Of a DNA stretch of 64,000 nucleotides, positions 42,798-52,622 are shown in pieces; within the stretch, counting starts at the first letter, position 1; each line of letters starts with the position of its first letter. The DNA comes from Fluviicoccus keumensis (GTDB lineage Bacteria > Pseudomonadota > Gammaproteobacteria > Pseudomonadales > Moraxellaceae). The stretch covers positions 496,001-560,000 of the forward strand of contig NZ_SHKX01000012.1 of the NCBI RefSeq assembly GCF_004217445.1, given 5' to 3'. The notes beneath the pieces were generated by a model. It worked only from the letters and a program-made list of their open reading frames with translations, ran no database searches and was not told the DNA's origin. The position numbers and the translations under genes are program-made.

Positions 42798-45464
42798 CTA
42801 CACGACCGGCGTTGGCTGGGCGCTGACCTGACGGCGGGCCGCCGCTTCCAGCGCGCCCTGCAAGCGCGCCAGATCTTCATTGAACTGGCTGGAGGCCAGA
42901 TACTGCACGGCAAAGGGCAACGGCTCGGGTCTGGGCGCGGCTGCGCCAATCTCCAGGTCCGGCGACTTGACCGGCTGCAGGCGCAGGAACAGGCTGCGAC
43001 GACTGGCGGAAATACGCTGCCCCGAAACCGGCGGCACGCCTTCGACCCATTCCCAGCAGGCAATCTGGTCGACCGGGAATCGCGAGTTCTTGGCATCCAC
43101 CCAGCCGATCACCTTGCCGTCGGCGGCCAGCCGCACTTGCACCTTGTCCCCTTTCAGCGCGAACAGGAAGGTGGTTCCGGCGAAATCGCCCGGCGGCGGC
43201 TCGGCATGCAGGACCACGTTCAGCGGGCGTTCGCGGAACAGCAGCAGCCGCCGTTCCAGACTGCGCCAGCACGACAGCGCTTCTTCCCGCGCCGGTTGCG
43301 CCGCTTCCAGTTCAGCCAGTTGCGTCTTGAAACGCTCCACCTGCAACAGTGCGTCTGGCTGCCGTTTCAGCGCCAGATGCAGCTGCTGGTTAATGGCGCG
43401 AATCTGCGAGGGCTGCGGTTGCCACCAGACATCCATGTAGCGGCCCAGCGGATAGAGGCGCAGGCCGAGCGCGACGTTGATGGCGTCATCAGCCGTGAAG
43501 TTGCCTTCGGGCTTGGCCAGCGAACGGCGGATCATGTCGGCATGGGTCAGCACTTCGGCGGCCCCGGCGTGGTCGAGGAAGCGGCAGAGCTTGTCCTGCG
43601 GCGCGTAGAGCAGATGCAGTTCCTGCTGGGTGCGGGTCATGGCCACATACAGCAGCCGCCGTTCTTCTTCCTGGTTCTCGGCGCTGGCGGGCAACTGGTC
43701 GTCGGCGCAGGAGGGCACGAACACCAGCGGCCATTGCAGGCCCTTGGCGCGGTGGATGGACATGATGTGTAGCGCGGGCAGGCTGGCATCGGCCTCGTTT
43801 TCCTCCACATGCAGCAGGCGGATGTGTTCGAGGAAATCGGCTACCTTGCCGCGACTGCGCGCATATTGCACCAGCGCGCGCACGTTCTTGCAGCGTTCCT
43901 CGCCCAGCTCGGCCACCCCGGCGGCCTTTTGCAGGTAATCGAGGTATTCCAGCTCGGTGACCAGCCAGAACAGCGTGTCGGCGGCGTTGGCCTCCAGCCG
44001 GGTTTGCAGGGCGCGGATCACCTGTACGAAGCGCAGCAGCCGCTTGCGCGCGCCTTCGTTCGGCACTTCGTAGAAGCCGCGCTCGATCAGCGCCGGGATG
44101 GATTCCTGCTGCATCAGCGACTGGTCACGGATGCGCTGGATCCAGTCATTGGTGACGAAGCGATTGGGGGTGCGGATGATATCGGCGAAGCGGCGGGTAT
44201 ATTGCTCGGAGGGCTTGCCCAGGCCCTTGGCCATGTCCCGTTCCTGCCGCGCGAAGCTCAGATAGGTGAACAGCGTGCGCACTTCCGGGCGTTCGTAAAA
44301 GCGCTGGCTGCCGATGACGCGGTATGGCAGCCCTTCCTGGATCAAGCGCGCCTCGATGGCCGGGGTTTGCGCGTAGGAGCGCACCAGCACGATGGCCTGC
44401 TTCGGCGTGCCGCCTTTGGCCAGATGCGCGCGGTATGCTTCCACCAGATGCTTGGCGACATCGCCGTCGGAGGCGAAGCCTTTCAGCAGCACGTTGCCGC
44501 CAAAGCCCTTTTGCGACACCAGATCCTTGGGATGACGGTCGGTGTTGGCGGCAATCACCTTGCCCGCCAGCAGCGTGGCTTCGGCGGGACAGCGGAAGTT
44601 GTCGGAAATGGTGTATTCCACGGCGTTGTAGCGCTGGCCGAAATCGAGGATGAAGCGCACCGCCGCGCCGCGCCATTCGTAGATGCACTGGTCGTCGTCG
44701 CCGATGGCCATGTAGTTGCGGTGGCGTTCGGTGAGGATATCGGCCAGTTGCACCTGCACCAGGTTCACGTCCTGGTATTCGTCAATCAGCACGTAGTCGT
44801 AAGCACCGGTCAGCCAGGCGCGGATGTCCGGGAAACGCACCAGCGCCTCCCAGCCCAGCAGCAACTGGTCGTCGAAGGTCAGGCTGCGGGTGTTCTGACG
44901 CAGTTCCTCGTAGATCCGGTAGGCTTCCAGATAGTGGGCGTTATCGGGGTGCGCGGCCTGCGTCGCGGATTTCAGGCCTTCGGGCGGCAGGTCGGCTTTG
45001 CCTAGGTGAGCGTAGCGCAGGTTGCCCTTGCAGATGGAAATCCAGGTTTGCAGGTCTTCGGGATTCAGGTCGAGGGTGGCGAAGTTCTTGCCCTGGCGGC
45101 GGCCCAGTTCGATCAGGGCTTTCATGGCCAGTTGCGCGGGCTTGTGCTCGATGTCCTTTTCGTCGAAGGGCTGCCAGTGACCGGCGCCGACCGTCTTCTG
45201 CACGATGCGGCGGCCGAGCGCGTTGAAGGTCAGGCACTGCGTGCCGTGCACGCCGAGGTTCTCGATTTTCTGGCGGATGTCGCCGACGGTTTCACGGCTG
45301 AAGGAACAGATGAGGATGCGCGCGGGATCGACGCCGTGCACCGTCACCAGCCGCTGCACGCGATGCGCCAGCGTGGTGGATTTGCCCGCCCCGGCGACGG
45401 CGTAGACAATGGCGGGGCCGGTGTCGTGATCGACAATGCGGCGTTGTTCGTCGGTGAGTTGCAC
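42798..45464 (-). CDS. UvrD/Rep-type superfamily 1 DNA helicase
   Basis: About 888 residues with a GTG start at 45464 (AGGA upstream). Q motif QLTDEQRRIV, Walker A AVAGAGKST (about 20-28), the Walker B segment VLIDEYQDVN, IYEWRGAA, MSIHRAKGLQWPLVFVPS and the arginine-finger block LLYVAMTRTQQELHLL: all seven SF1A motifs are present. The C-terminal ~250 residues lie beyond the helicase core and do not resemble a nuclease (no GxxDxxV motif). Probably a 3'-5' translocase in repair or replication restart; it is not the housekeeping uvrD by sequence alone. Confidence 0.85.
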   Translation of the reverse strand: MQLTDEQRRIVDHDTGPAIVYAVAGAGKSTTLAHRVQRLVTVHGVDPARILICSFSRETVGDIRQKIENLGVHGTQCLTFNALGRRIVQKTVGAGHWQPFDEKDIEHKPAQLAMKALIELGRRQGKNFATLDLNPEDLQTWISICKGNLRYAHLGKADLPPEGLKSATQAAHPDNAHYLEAYRIYEELRQNTRSLTFDDQLLLGWEALVRFPDIRAWLTGAYDYVLIDEYQDVNLVQVQLADILTERHRNYMAIGDDDQCIYEWRGAAVRFILDFGQRYNAVEYTISDNFRCPAEATLLAGKVIAANTDRHPKDLVSQKGFGGNVLLKGFASDGDVAKHLVEAYRAHLAKGGTPKQAIVLVRSYAQTPAIEARLIQEGLPYRVIGSQRFYERPEVRTLFTYLSFARQERDMAKGLGKPSEQYTRRFADIIRTPNRFVTNDWIQRIRDQSLMQQESIPALIERGFYEVPNEGARKRLLRFVQVIRALQTRLEANAADTLFWLVTELEYLDYLQKAAGVAELGEERCKNVRALVQYARSRGKVADFLEHIRLLHVEENEADASLPALHIMSIHRAKGLQWPLVFVPSCADDQLPASAENQEEERRLLYVAMTRTQQELHLLYAPQDKLCRFLDHAGAAEVLTHADMIRRSLAKPEGNFTADDAINVALGLRLYPLGRYMDVWWQPQPSQIRAINQQLHLALKRQPDALLQVERFKTQLAELEAAQPAREEALSCWRSLERRLLLFRERPLNVVLHAEPPPGDFAGTTFLFALKGDKVQVRLAADGKVIGWVDAKNSRFPVDQIACWEWVEGVPPVSGQRISASRRSLFLRLQPVKSPDLEIGAAAPRPEPLPFAVQYLASSQFNEDLARLQGALEAAARRQVSAQPTPVV

Positions 45465-45557
45465 GGGGGGCTGATCCTGCTGGCGCGGCGGTGCGATGAT
45501 AGCGGAATGCCGGGGTGCGGCGCAGCGATCCGTGCGGAATTTTTCGGGAGAAAGAGG

Positions 45558-45830
45558 ATGAAGGCGGTGGGAATGCTGGCGATGCTGGTCGTGCTGTCGG
45601 GATGCGCCTCGCTGTGGGGCGTCGCCACCAAGGATGACAAGGCGCGGCCGTGGTTTGGCGTCAAGGCCGACTGGTATGCGCTGACCCATGCGCGGGAGCT
45701 GGGCGAGAAGACCGTGCTGCTTCCGGCCGTGCTGTGTCCGGCGGCAGCGATCGACCTGCCATTCAGCGCTGTCAGTGATTTGCTGTTCTGGCCGTATCTG
45801 TCCTCGGGCAAGCAGCCTGCCGGCTTGTAG
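45558..45830 (+). CDS. YceK/YidQ-family small lipoprotein
   Basis: 90 residues. Lipobox LSGC with Cys16, GVKADWYALTHARE, and the family's hydrophobic AAAIDLPFSAVSDLLFWPY. Outer-membrane lipoprotein; function unknown. ATG with GGAGAAAGAGG upstream. Divergent from the helicase gene. Confidence 0.75.
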   Translation: MKAVGMLAMLVVLSGCASLWGVATKDDKARPWFGVKADWYALTHARELGEKTVLLPAVLCPAAAIDLPFSAVSDLLFWPYLSSGKQPAGL

Positions 45831-45839
45831 ACCACCCAA

Positions 45840-45861
45840 GGCCCGTTCACAATGACGGGCC
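45840..45861 (+). terminator. Weak hairpin after the YceK-like gene
   Basis: GGCCCGT (45840-45846) and ACGGGCC (45855-45861) pair, without a proper T-run. It lies between the lipoprotein and the beta-lactamase gene, so the two may be partly cotranscribed. Confidence 0.35.
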
Positions 45862-45883
45862 GATTCCGCCCGAGTCCTCTGCC

Positions 45884-46669
45884 ATGCGTTTGTCCTCCTT
45901 CCTGCTTGCTGCCCTGCTCTGCCTGTCCGCCACGGCCCGCGCCGAGGATGTCGATATCGCCGCCGCCTTCAATCGCGCCGGGATGGACGGGACGATGGTG
46001 ATCACCTCGCTGGGCACCGGCCGGACCTTCAGCCATAACGATGCCCGCGCCGCCACCCGCTTCCCCGTTGCCTCCACCTTCAAGATACTCAACAGCCTGA
46101 TTGCGCTGGAAGAAAAGGCGGTGACCCCGGACGAAGTCCTGAAATGGAACGGCCACACCTATGACATCACCGACTGGAACCGCGACCAGACGCTGGCCAG
46201 CGCCTTCAAGGTGTCCTGCGTGTGGTGCTATCAGGAACTGGCGTCACGTATCGGCAACAAGACCTACCGGCGCTATCTGTCGAAACTGGATTACGGGCAG
46301 CTGAAACAGCCGTTCAACACCACCACCTTCTGGCTGGACGGCTCGCTGCAGGTCAGCGCGCAGGACCAGATCCGCCTGTTGCGGCGCATCTACCTGCGGT
46401 CACTGCCGTTCAGCGATGCTTCCTACAACACCCTGCGGCAGATCATGCTGGTGGAACAGGCCCCGACTTACACCCTGCGGGCCAAGACCGGCTGGGCGAG
46501 CTCGGCCACCCCGCAGACCGGCTGGTATGTGGGCTATGTGCAAACTGCGGACGATGTCTGGTTCTTCGCCACCAATCTGGTGATTCACGATGTCAAGGAA
46601 TTGCCGCTGCGCTTGAGCCTGAGCCGGGAGGCGTTGCAGCTGAAGGGGATATTGCCGAAGCCGGAGTAA
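45884..46669 (+). CDS. Class D (OXA-type) beta-lactamase
   Basis: 261 residues, signal peptide about 1-20 (periplasmic). Active-site motifs: STFK (S64-K67, with Lys67 normally carbamylated), S-x-V as SCV (S111-V113), YGQ at 137-139 in place of YGN, FWLDGSL (W150), and KTG (201-203). It hydrolyses beta-lactams by an acyl-serine route; its spectrum cannot be read from sequence. The length and chromosomal setting without insertion sequences or integron features suggest a resident gene. The YGN change to YGQ and a SCVWC run are unusual within the class. Confidence 0.9.
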   Translation: MRLSSFLLAALLCLSATARAEDVDIAAAFNRAGMDGTMVITSLGTGRTFSHNDARAATRFPVASTFKILNSLIALEEKAVTPDEVLKWNGHTYDITDWNRDQTLASAFKVSCVWCYQELASRIGNKTYRRYLSKLDYGQLKQPFNTTTFWLDGSLQVSAQDQIRLLRRIYLRSLPFSDASYNTLRQIMLVEQAPTYTLRAKTGWASSATPQTGWYVGYVQTADDVWFFATNLVIHDVKELPLRLSLSREALQLKGILPKPE

Positions 46670-46720
46670 AAAAGGCCCATGCCGGAGCCAAAAGGGGATA
46701 AAGCTCGTATGGCATGGACC
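46668..46720 (-). terminator. Terminator of the DcaP-like porin gene
   Basis: On the minus strand GGTCCATGCC pairs with GGCATGGGCC (one G-T wobble) across a 27-base loop and is followed by T6. Its end touches the stop codon of the beta-lactamase gene on the other strand. Confidence 0.65.
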
Positions 46721-46732
46721 AAGGGCAGATCG

Positions 46733-47902
46733 TTAAAAATCGTATTTCACGGATGACTGCACCCGCAGCATCTCACCCTGTGCTCCGCTTTCCAGATCGC
46801 GCACGGCATGACGCACCTCCACCCCCACCGACAATTTGTTGGCCAGCTGCTTGATCAGGTTGGCGGTAACGCTGTGCGTGGCCGAGGTCTGCAACTTTCC
46901 GGTCCAGGCCACCGGGTTATCGATGTTTTGCTGGGCCAGAATGAGGCTGGAACGCCACTGCGGCGACCAGGTATGTTTCCAGGCCAGCATCAGGCCCTGG
47001 CTATCGATGGCTTCCAGTTCCCCCTTGGACGACACGGCGGCATCGTTGGCGGTGTTCAGGCTCATGTAACGGCCAAGGCCGCTGCCCACATTTACCGTGA
47101 AGCGCAGTTCATCGCCGGGCGTGACATTGGCTTTGCCGGATACCGATACGCCATAGCCCAGGGTCTGGTCGTTCACACCGGCCGACTCCATCGACAGTTC
47201 CCGCAGCAGCACCGCAACGGACATGGCTCCCCAACCGGCCTTGTGGTTGTAGCGGGCCACCAGATCGGGAACGCCGTTATCGTCGGTGACCACCCGCCCG
47301 GCCACGCCGCCCACAACTTGCGTCACCGTGGTTTCCGGATTTTCCACCGCGAACTGCCAGCTGCCGGAGGTGTAGCGCACCAGCCCCTGCCGAACGAATA
47401 CCGCGCCATCGGTGCCGCCGATGAAATCGAGGCTGTCCGGCAAGGCATTTGTATCCATGAAGGTAGACCAGGTTTGGCCCATCGTCCAATTGCCATAAGT
47501 GATGAAGGCATGACGGATTTCCGGCGCATAGCCGTTGGTGATGCGCTGGTCGCCGAGGGTGGTCGACATCAGGTCGAACTCGAAGCGGCCGCTGACCTTC
47601 TGGCCGTTATCCAGCGGCGTGTCCGTGGTCAGGGCGAAGCGCGACTGGCGGGCGTGCATGTCGAAGACCGGCGACTCGTTGCCGCCGCCCACCGGCGTCA
47701 GGCTGGGCACATAGAAATCGCGGCCGATGCCGGTGGCGATCTGGCCGTCGGAGGTGGTGGTGACCATCGCATCCAGCTTGAGGTAGCCGGTGAAACCGAC
47801 ATCGGTATCGCCCATCTTGAAGGCGGCGTGCCCGGCCGTGGCGACGGTCAGGGTGCTGATGGCGATAGCCAGGGAGAGCGGACGAAGCGTGAATGCGGCC
47901 AT
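46733..47902 (-). CDS. DcaP-like trimeric outer-membrane porin
   Basis: 389 residues from the ATG at 47902 (GGAG seven bases upstream; the frame to 47950 is not needed). Signal peptide about 1-26, then FTGYLKLDAMVTTTSDG, the conserved HARQSRFALTTDT segment, and a barrel with alternating strands ending in the C-terminal phenylalanine (VKYDF) recognised by the BAM complex. DcaP-type porins take up dicarboxylates and other small anions. It is divergent from the acyl-CoA synthetase gene, so uptake and activation of an organic acid may be controlled together. Confidence 0.85.
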   Translation of the reverse strand: MAAFTLRPLSLAIAISTLTVATAGHAAFKMGDTDVGFTGYLKLDAMVTTTSDGQIATGIGRDFYVPSLTPVGGGNESPVFDMHARQSRFALTTDTPLDNGQKVSGRFEFDLMSTTLGDQRITNGYAPEIRHAFITYGNWTMGQTWSTFMDTNALPDSLDFIGGTDGAVFVRQGLVRYTSGSWQFAVENPETTVTQVVGGVAGRVVTDDNGVPDLVARYNHKAGWGAMSVAVLLRELSMESAGVNDQTLGYGVSVSGKANVTPGDELRFTVNVGSGLGRYMSLNTANDAAVSSKGELEAIDSQGLMLAWKHTWSPQWRSSLILAQQNIDNPVAWTGKLQTSATHSVTANLIKQLANKLSVGVEVRHAVRDLESGAQGEMLRVQSSVKYDF

Positions 47903-47950
47903 GAGGAAGGCTCCGGTTGTTGTTCTGAAGGTGTTTTTCTGTGCCTTCAC

Positions 47951-48031
47951 TCTCGACCTTCAGCCCGGAACCGGCAATTCGCCTTTGGTCGAATGCCCTC
48001 AATTCCGATCTCTCGACCAAGGTCTAATTGG
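47951..48031. promoter_or_regulatory. Putative operator region between the porin and synthetase genes
   Basis: Three copies of a TCGACC core: TCTCGACC at 47951-47958, its complement TTGGTCGA at 47985-47992, and TCTCGACCAA at 48011-48020. The last two form an inverted repeat with eight-base arms, and a CCAA/TTGG pair follows at 48017-48031. They lie 76 to 157 bases before the synthetase start, a usual place for an activator; the CrbR-like regulator is the natural candidate. Confidence 0.5.
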
Positions 48032-48106
48032 CCGTCCTCCCTGACCGGCGTAGAACAACACCCCATAACCACGGCCTTTTCCGGCTCCATAGATGGGGAA
48101 AACAAC

Positions 48107-50056
<1,950 letters not shown>

Positions 50057-50065
50057 GGCGATTTT

Positions 50066-50196
50066 CCCTCTCCCAAGGTCTGGGAGAGGGTGGTGCATAG
50101 TGCCGGGAGAGGGTTCGGTGGTTACCGCTTGAAGAGTCGTGTTCAGGCGACTGTCCATCCCCCCTCTCCCTAGCCCTCTCCCCCAATGGGAGAGGG
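50066..50196. repeat. REP/BIME-like palindromic element
   Basis: Six copies of one 9-mer in alternating orientation: CCCTCTCCC at 50066, 50162 and 50174; GGGAGAGGG at 50082, 50105 and 50188. They can form three hairpins: 50066-50090, 50105-50170 and 50174-50196. The element fills most of the 231-base gap between the synthetase and response-regulator genes and has no T-run. Confidence 0.75.
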
Positions 50197-50287
50197 AACA
50201 TTTCCTTGGTTTGCAAGGCCTTCCCCCCTTGCCCCTCTCCTGATCTCCCGCTATGTTGGCATCCAATAAGAATCCGGATCGCCTGTC

Positions 50288-50956
50288 ATGGCCAAGCTGA
50301 TCGTCGCCGACGACCACCCCCTTTTCCGCAATGCCCTGATCAACGCCATCAGCCATACCTTTGCCGCCACTTCGACGGTGGAAGCCGACAGCTTTGAGGG
50401 CACATGCACCGCGCTGGAAGCCAACCCCGACGCCGACCTGTTGCTGCTGGACCTGCACATGCCCGGCAATTGCGGCTTTCTGGGGCTGATCCAGTTGAAG
50501 AAGGAATACCCGGTGCTGCCGATCGTGGTGATTTCGGCCAGCGACGACCCCGATGTGGTGAAGCGGGTCATCAATTTCGGCGCGTCGGCCTTCATTCCCA
50601 AGTCGGCGCATCCGGTGGAAATCGGCAAGGCGCTGCAAGCGGTGCTGGACGGCGACACCTGGGTGCCGCCGGGCATGCGCCATTTGCTGACGCAGCGTCC
50701 CGGCGACGACAGCGATACCGATCTGGCCGCGAAGGTAGCGCAGCTGACACCACAGCAATACAAGGTGCTGTATTACCTGACCGAAGGCTGGCTGAACAAG
50801 CAGATTGCCTATGACCTGAACATTTCGGAGGCGACGGTGAAGGCGCACATGACGGCGATTTTCCGCAAGCTGGGCGTGGCGACACGGACACAGGTGGTGA
50901 TCCTGGCGCAGCGGTTACAGTTGGAACCTCCCGTAGACAAGGCGTTGAAATCATGA
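50288..50956 (+). CDS. crbR: NarL/LuxR-type response regulator, CrbR (AcsR)-like
   Basis: 222 residues. Receiver domain 1-120 with acidic pair D9-D10 (DDHPLFRNAL), phospho-acceptor D55 and K105; C-terminal LuxR helix-turn-helix at about 153-212 (LTPQQYKVLYYLTEGWLNKQIAYDLNISEATVKAHMTAIFRKLGV). Placed directly after acs, with an SSS-type sensor kinase 2.5 kb away, it matches the CrbS/CrbR system that switches on acetate use in Vibrio and Pseudomonas; assignment to CrbR is by context and domain type. The stop overlaps the tag start (ATGA). Confidence 0.82.
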   Translation: MAKLIVADDHPLFRNALINAISHTFAATSTVEADSFEGTCTALEANPDADLLLLDLHMPGNCGFLGLIQLKKEYPVLPIVVISASDDPDVVKRVINFGASAFIPKSAHPVEIGKALQAVLDGDTWVPPGMRHLLTQRPGDDSDTDLAAKVAQLTPQQYKVLYYLTEGWLNKQIAYDLNISEATVKAHMTAIFRKLGVATRTQVVILAQRLQLEPPVDKALKS

Positions 50957-51552
50957 TCACCACCCAACCCGGCCCCGACGGACGCCTACGCTGCTCCTGG
51001 TGCCTGAGCACCCCGGAATACCTGGCCTACCACGATACCGAATGGGGCTTCCCCGTCACCGACGACCGCCGCCTGTTTGAAAAGCTCTGCCTGGAAGGTT
51101 TCCAGTCCGGACTCAGCTGGCGAACGATCCTGATGAAGCGCGAAAACTTCCGGAAAGCCTTTGACGGCTTCGACTACCGGCTGGTGGCCACCTACACAGA
51201 GAGTGATGTGCAACGCCTGCTGCAGGATGCCGGCATCGTGCGGCATCGCGGCAAGATTGAGGCGGTGATCAACAACGCGCAACGCATGATCGAACTGATG
51301 GAGCAGGAAGGTTCTCTGTCGGCGTTTGTTCAGCGCTTCAAACCGGCGGACGACGGCTCGGCTCCGGTAGTGCGCCCCACCTGTCCGGAATCCGAAGCCC
51401 TGTCGAAAGCGTTGAAAAAGCGTGGCTGGAAGTTCGTGGGGCCGACCACGGTTTATGCCTTCATGCAGGCGATGGGACTGGTGAATGATCATGCCATCGA
51501 CTGCGTAACCCGGCAGGCAGTTGCCGACTTCAGCAAGGAAACCCGGAAATGA
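50953..51552 (+). CDS. tag: DNA-3-methyladenine glycosylase I
   Basis: 199 residues. It removes 3-methyladenine from alkylated DNA, starting base-excision repair. Family signature: RCSWCLSTPEYLAYHDTEWGFPVTDDRRLFEKLCLEGFQSGLSW, with the zinc ligands Cys and His in that block, and a second pair in the C-terminus (DHAIDC). Start overlaps the response-regulator stop by four bases and its stop overlaps the next gene's start, so three genes are translationally coupled. Confidence 0.95.
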   Translation: MITTQPGPDGRLRCSWCLSTPEYLAYHDTEWGFPVTDDRRLFEKLCLEGFQSGLSWRTILMKRENFRKAFDGFDYRLVATYTESDVQRLLQDAGIVRHRGKIEAVINNAQRMIELMEQEGSLSAFVQRFKPADDGSAPVVRPTCPESEALSKALKKRGWKFVGPTTVYAFMQAMGLVNDHAIDCVTRQAVADFSKETRK

Positions 51553-51812
51553 ACCCCATGCCTGCTTTCGCGATTGCCCTGACGCTCCTGTCCGGATTTG
51601 CCCTTTCAGCCTGTTCCGGCCCTGCCGTACCCGTAATCGCCCCCATCGAGCGGGTCGGCGCTGACCGCGACGCCCACGGCTGCATTGGGTCGGCGGGTTA
51701 CAGCTGGTGTGAGCGTGAATCCGCCTGTGTCCGCCCGTGGGAACTGGCGCAGGAAATGAGCCTGCCGAATACGCCCGAGGCCTTCAGCAATTACTGCGCT
51801 TCTAGCCGGTAA
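51549..51812 (+). CDS. Small lipoprotein with CxxSAGYSWC motif
   Basis: 87 residues. Lipobox ALSAC with Cys22. The mature part holds GCIGSAGYSWCERESACVRPWELAQ, a four-cysteine pattern seen in small exported proteins of several families that I cannot name further. Outer membrane or periplasm; function unknown. Start overlaps the tag stop (ATGA). Confidence 0.7.
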   Translation: MNPMPAFAIALTLLSGFALSACSGPAVPVIAPIERVGADRDAHGCIGSAGYSWCERESACVRPWELAQEMSLPNTPEAFSNYCASSR

Positions 51813-51830
51813 GCTATTGCAGGGCCCAAG

Positions 51831-52622
51831 CTAGCGGTCTTTGCCGATCGCTTCCCGCACGGCCTCAATGACCACCTCCGGCTTTTCCAGCGGAATCCCG
51901 TGTCCGCTGTCTACCCAGACCTGTCTGGCTCCCGGATACAAACGCAGCAGGTCCACGCGCTTCGCATTCGCGTCCCGCGCCAGCGCCGAAGTCCCGTTCA
52001 TGGGTTTCTGCGCGCTCAGGATGATGACCCGCTCGCCGGGAAAAGGCGGCATCGCCAGCACTTCGGCCCCGGTCCGGTTGATGCCCTCCAGTTCCGCCTT
52101 ACCGGTTGACGAAGTCAGACCGCGCATCGCCAGCCGCACCCACCACGGCCAATGCTCCGGCGAACCCTCGCCCTGCATCTGCAGGGGATGCGTGGAATCG
52201 ACCAGCACCAGCATCTTGACCTCATCGGGATATCGACGCGCATACCATTGCATATAGAGGCCCCCCAGCGAATGCCCCACCAGCACATACGGCGGCTGCA
52301 AGCCCTGACTCCGCAACAGCGTCCGCAATTCCCCCACCACATGCTGTCCGTCGCGCGGCGTTAGCGGGGAGTCGCTGCGCCCGTAGCCCGGCCGGTTGTA
52401 GGCGAAAACCGTGGTTTCCGCAGCCAGCGCCGGATACACCTTGCTCCACCAGTCCAGGGTGCCGCCCAGCCCGTTCTCGAAAATGACCGGCGTTGTACCT
52501 GTAACGCGGGATATAACAAGTTGCGTTTGCCGTCCTTCCACCTCGACAGTCTTTTTACCGGGCAGGGACGCACAGGCCGACAGCAGCAGCGCCGCCAAGG
52601 CCACCCATATGCGAACTTTCAT
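51831..52622 (-). CDS. Alpha/beta hydrolase lipoprotein
   Basis: 263 residues. Lipobox LLLSAC with Cys17. Nucleophile elbow GHSLGG with Ser118, an oxyanion-hole segment FENGLGGTLDWW (about 48-59), an Asp in the strand after the lid, and His near 242 (DSGHGIPLEKP). The lipid anchor puts it at the outer or inner membrane, periplasmic side. Substrate unknown. The start overlaps the crotonase stop by four bases, so it is cotranslated with it. Confidence 0.85.
   Translation of the reverse strand: MKVRIWVALAALLLSACASLPGKKTVEVEGRQTQLVISRVTGTTPVIFENGLGGTLDWWSKVYPALAAETTVFAYNRPGYGRSDSPLTPRDGQHVVGELRTLLRSQGLQPPYVLVGHSLGGLYMQWYARRYPDEVKMLVLVDSTHPLQMQGEGSPEHWPWWVRLAMRGLTSSTGKAELEGINRTGAEVLAMPPFPGERVIILSAQKPMNGTSALARDANAKRVDLLRLYPGARQVWVDSGHGIPLEKPEVVIEAVREAIGKDR

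Noticed and set aside
42761..43096. N-terminal extension of the DUF1615 protein
   Set aside because: It lies wholly inside the helicase gene in another frame, and the lipoprotein signal begins at 42760.
10181..45861. Similar GGCCCGT...ACGGGCC hairpins after minE and after the YceK-like gene
   Set aside because: The match is limited to a seven-base GC-rich stem; coincidence of terminator-like stems is more likely than a repeat family.
46808..48106. 433-codon upstream extension of the acs reading frame
   Set aside because: It runs antisense through the porin gene; Acs family sequence and a ribosome-binding site begin at 48107.
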